Assembly: GCF_030812295.1 (NCBI RefSeq)
Contig: NZ_JAUSSK010000001.1
Location: forward strand, 806,001 to 870,000
Origin: Luteibacter jiangsuensis
GTDB lineage: Bacteria > Pseudomonadota > Gammaproteobacteria > Xanthomonadales > Rhodanobacteraceae
DNA: 64,000 nucleotides
Direction of reading: 5' to 3'
Shown here: positions 61,736-64,000 of the stretch, piece by piece
How the letters are laid out: each line of letters opens with the position of its first letter
How positions within the stretch are numbered: position 1 is the stretch's first letter
Translations under genes and position numbers: made by a program
The notes under the pieces: generated by a model
Told to the model about the DNA's origin: nothing
The model's database searches: none
The model's input: the letters and a program-made list of their open reading frames with translations, nothing else

Positions 61736-62224
61736 TCAGGCAGCCTGTCCGGCCAACCTGCGGACATCGGCGGAGGTGTAGCGGTCGATCCACATGCGCG
61801 CGACCAGTTCACGCCCCTCCGTCACGTCGAGGTACTGGATGGGTGCACGGTGGTCGAGATCCGGCGTGGGCGTGCGCAACCACATGCCCAGCTGCCTGGC
61901 TATGTGGACTTCCTGCACGACCTGTCCACCCGCGGCCAGCGCCAGGAAGGTATCGCCAAGAAGTTTCGCCGTCGCGACGATCGCTTCGGAGTCGTGCGGG
62001 GCAAGGCGCTCGCCCCCGGCCAACCGCCTTGCCATCGCCCGGCGGTCGAGACCGAGATAGAGCACGAGATGTTCGTCAGCGATACGCATGGCCCTGGCCA
62101 GGCGGCTCACCCATACCGGTGCGATACCTCGACGTACCCGGTCTATCCGCTCCATGGGTGCCGCACGTGCCACATCGAGGCAAAACGCCTTCACCCGTTC
62201 CTCGCCGTCCCTGGTACCCATCAT
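61736..62224 (-). CDS. Xre/MbcA/ParS-type antitoxin-like protein
   Basis: This 162-residue protein has the architecture of Xre-family antitoxins of RES-Xre modules. An N-terminal helix-turn-helix-like region (about 25-75, GIAPVWVSRLARAMRIADEHL) is followed by the conserved toxin-binding MbcA/ParS domain (about 85-160), with LAPHDSEAIVATAKLLGDTF and the typical C-terminal W-I-D-R-Y segment. GGAG lies 6 nt before the chosen ATG; three consecutive ATG codons make the exact start uncertain. No RES-domain toxin lies next to it on either side, which is unusual. Confidence 0.8.
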   Translation of the reverse strand: MMGTRDGEERVKAFCLDVARAAPMERIDRVRRGIAPVWVSRLARAMRIADEHLVLYLGLDRRAMARRLAGGERLAPHDSEAIVATAKLLGDTFLALAAGGQVVQEVHIARQLGMWLRTPTPDLDHRAPIQYLDVTEGRELVARMWIDRYTSADVRRLAGQAA

Positions 62225-62307
62225 CATTTTCTCCGTTGAACCCATGGGTTCACACGGTCGCACATCGTCCGAAGAGAATCATGAGAATTCCGGACGGTGG
62301 GCGGACA

Positions 62308-63186
62308 TCACGCCCGCGCGGTGAGCGGAAGGAAGATGTCCGTGACCGCTTCATGCTCCGGTACGTCGGGAAAGAAGGCCACACGGCGCAGGAACAACGG
62401 TGCGTCGCGCGGCTCCTCGCCGCTTCCCGACAACCACTCGCCATAGAGGAAACGGATCGCATCGCCAAGCAGCGCGTCGGAACCTTCATGACGCAGGACG
62501 GCGCAACGGCCACCCTCGATGCGCGCCGCGACCACGCCGGCATCGTTCGGGACGACGGTGTCGCAGGAGGTACAGATGTCGAGGCGGAAGATATCCGGCG
62601 GCGTCGTTTCCGGATCGTCGTGGAGGATGTTCCACGTCGCGCTCTTCGCTGGCGTCAAGCCGTGGGCGCGCCGCCAATCGATGAACCGCCGGATGGATCC
62701 GCCGATGCGTTCCGGCGGCCCCCTGTGCGACAGGCAGGCCACGTGTGTGTTGGGGAAATCGATGATGCGCACGTCGTCCACGGTGTACTCCGCCGGCATG
62801 TGAAACCTCCTTACCTCGTCGAGTTCGCGCCAGGCTTTCGCCCAGACGCTCCAATCAGGCACTTCGCGGAATGCCGAAGGCGATTGCCCCAGCCTTTGCC
62901 GGAACGCGCGCGAAAAGGCTTCGGGGCTTTCGTAGCCGGCATCGAGGGCCACTCGTGTCAGCGACACCCCCGGCCGGAAGGCGGCCTGCCACGCCGCACG
63001 CTTGAACCGCGAGAGCTGCACGTAACGGTGTACGGTCATGCCGGCCAGCGCGGTGAAGCGGCGGTGGAAATGGAAGCGCGAATACGCCGCCAGTTCCGCC
63101 AGCGTCTCCAGCGCGAGGTCGCTGTCGAGATGGTTGTCGATATGGTCGAGGACCCGGCGGAAGCGCTGTTGCGATGCATCGTTCAT
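62308..63186 (-). CDS. AraC-family regulator with GyrI-like effector domain
   Basis: This 292-residue regulator has an N-terminal AraC helix-turn-helix pair (1-110, LAELAAYSRFHFHRRFTALAGM; ESPEAFSRAFRQRLGQSPSAFR) and a C-terminal GyrI/Rob-type small-molecule binding domain (about 130-292). This is the order of MarA/Rob-related SoxS-like regulators. It is divergent from the GH35 gene with 137 bp between. Confidence 0.92.
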   Translation of the reverse strand: MNDASQQRFRRVLDHIDNHLDSDLALETLAELAAYSRFHFHRRFTALAGMTVHRYVQLSRFKRAAWQAAFRPGVSLTRVALDAGYESPEAFSRAFRQRLGQSPSAFREVPDWSVWAKAWRELDEVRRFHMPAEYTVDDVRIIDFPNTHVACLSHRGPPERIGGSIRRFIDWRRAHGLTPAKSATWNILHDDPETTPPDIFRLDICTSCDTVVPNDAGVVAARIEGGRCAVLRHEGSDALLGDAIRFLYGEWLSGSGEEPRDAPLFLRRVAFFPDVPEHEAVTDIFLPLTARA

Positions 63187-63323
63187 GGGTAGAGGCTAAC
63201 GTCCCGCGAGACCGCGCGCATGACGGATCTTGCGCAATGCTCCGCCGGGAATGTGATCCGGTCCCTTGCGGCAGGAACGACGTGCTGTGTAACGTCGGGC
63301 GATTCCCACGATGGAACCCATCC

Positions 63324-64000
63324 GTGAAGCGTCTGAGCCTGTTCCTCTCGACCTGCCTCGTCGCTTCGGCGGCCCTGTCCTCCTCCGCCCTGGCCGCCAC
63401 GCCTCCGCATTTCGCCATCGAGGGCGACCACTTCCTGCTCGACGGCAAGCCCTACGTCATCCGCTCGGGCGAGATGCACTATCCACGCATTCCCCGCGCC
63501 GACTGGCGCGACCGTCTGCGCAAGGCGCGGGCGATGGGCCTCAACACCATCACCACCTATGCGTTCTGGAATGCGAGCGAACCGGAGCCGGGCAAGTTCG
63601 ATTTCAGCGGCGACCACGACATCGCCGCCTTCGTGCGTACCGCGCAGGAAGAAGGGCTCAACGTGATCGTGCGCCCCGGGCCCTTCGTATGCGCGGAGTG
63701 GGAATTCGGCGGATTCCCCGCCTGGCTGCTACGCACGCCGGGGCTTCGTGTCCGCTCCCTGGACCCGCGCTTCCTGCAGGCGAGCGCGGCATGGTTCAAG
63801 CGCCTCGGGCAGGAACTCGCGCCACTGATGAGCACCCGCGGCGGACCGATCCTGATGATGCAGGTGGAGAACGAATACGGTTACGTCGGTAACGATCGCG
63901 ACTACATGGAAGCGATCCGCCGGCAGATGGTCGAAGCCGGTTTCGACCTGCCGTTGTTCATGTCGAATGGCCCGGGCCCCACCTGGATGGCGCGGGGCAC
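63324..64000 (+). CDS. secreted GH35 beta-galactosidase (5' part, runs off the window)
   Basis: This reading frame is open from the GTG at 63324 to the window end (225 full codons and 2 bases). It starts with a signal peptide (about 1-25, ALSSSALAA) and enters the GH35 catalytic barrel. It has GEMHYPRIPR, WNASEPEPGKFDF, RPGPFVCAEWEFGGFPAWLL and the acid/base glutamate in QVENEYG (Glu184). The family hydrolyses terminal beta-linked galactose. No strong ribosome site precedes the GTG, so the start could be slightly different. Confidence 0.92.
   Translation, partial: MKRLSLFLSTCLVASAALSSSALAATPPHFAIEGDHFLLDGKPYVIRSGEMHYPRIPRADWRDRLRKARAMGLNTITTYAFWNASEPEPGKFDFSGDHDIAAFVRTAQEEGLNVIVRPGPFVCAEWEFGGFPAWLLRTPGLRVRSLDPRFLQASAAWFKRLGQELAPLMSTRGGPILMMQVENEYGYVGNDRDYMEAIRRQMVEAGFDLPLFMSNGPGPTWMARG

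Noticed and set aside
63311-63892. Plus-strand frame starting at the ATG at 63311
   Set aside because: It is out of frame with the GH35 gene that starts at 63324, which has a signal peptide and catalytic motifs; the translation is Arg/Pro-rich without domains.

Overview
The window is GC-rich chromosomal DNA from a gammaproteobacterium. The most likely source is a Xanthomonadales member of the Luteibacter/Dyella/Rhodanobacter type. This is inferred from gene content: a lipoprotein-type XpsD-like secretin, ScoAB CoA transferase, class III PHA synthase, a sedolisin-type acid peptidase and a YkgO-type L36. It is not proven by any marker comparison. No rRNA, tRNA, CRISPR array, insertion sequence or phage gene was seen.

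Left part (1-16 kb). The first 6.2 kb, on the minus strand, carry a surface-signalling cassette (stand-alone STN protein, ECF sigma factor, FecR anti-sigma). After an intrinsic terminator come a two-partner-secretion outer-membrane transporter and a dedicated ExbB/ExbD proton channel whose ExbB subunit carries a periplasmic DUF2341 plus LamG-like module. This is the most unusual system in the window. It is followed by a small secreted protein, the type II secretin GspD, 6-phosphogluconate dehydrogenase (gnd), the CoA-transferase pair scoAB with a LysR regulator, a monocistronic rpmJ with clear promoter and terminator, and a GGDEF protein coupled to a small acidic protein.

Middle part (16-36 kb). 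A divergent redox/electrophile-stress block (ohr, NmrA-like reductase, lysR, a sigma region-4-only protein; then AhpD-like, cupin, SigJ-like sigma) is followed by central metabolism: fumC, purB, the ribosomal oxygenase roxA with a DUF7931 partner, the 2-oxoglutarate dehydrogenase genes sucA-sucB-lpdA, a LOG-family phosphoribohydrolase, an acrylyl-CoA reductase-like enzyme, pilH, cbpA, hsp20 and a peroxiredoxin.

Right part (36-64 kb). gyrA is followed by a tightly overlapping run, phaE-phaC-DUF2165-mtnA-gtrA, and a GH3 beta-glucosidase. Then comes the conserved translation/transcription cluster rimP-nusA-infB-rbfA-truB-rpsO-pnp, here with structured leaders in front of rimP and rpsO and extra hairpins or repeats between genes. 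The end holds a GIY-YIG-like protein, a second GGDEF protein, a cysteine hydrolase/GlxA regulator/2'-5' RNA ligase operon, a secreted S53 peptidase, an orphan Xre/ParS-type antitoxin, an AraC-GyrI regulator and the start of a secreted GH35 beta-galactosidase that runs off the window.

A family of intergenic palindromic repeats built on GTGGGAGCCGACC(N)TGTCGGCGAT and its complement recurs at six loci and is probably a genome-wide REP/BIME family. Coordinates of starts were moved from the longest frame where a Shine-Dalgarno sequence, signal peptide or overlap with a neighbour supported it; such choices are stated in each entry.
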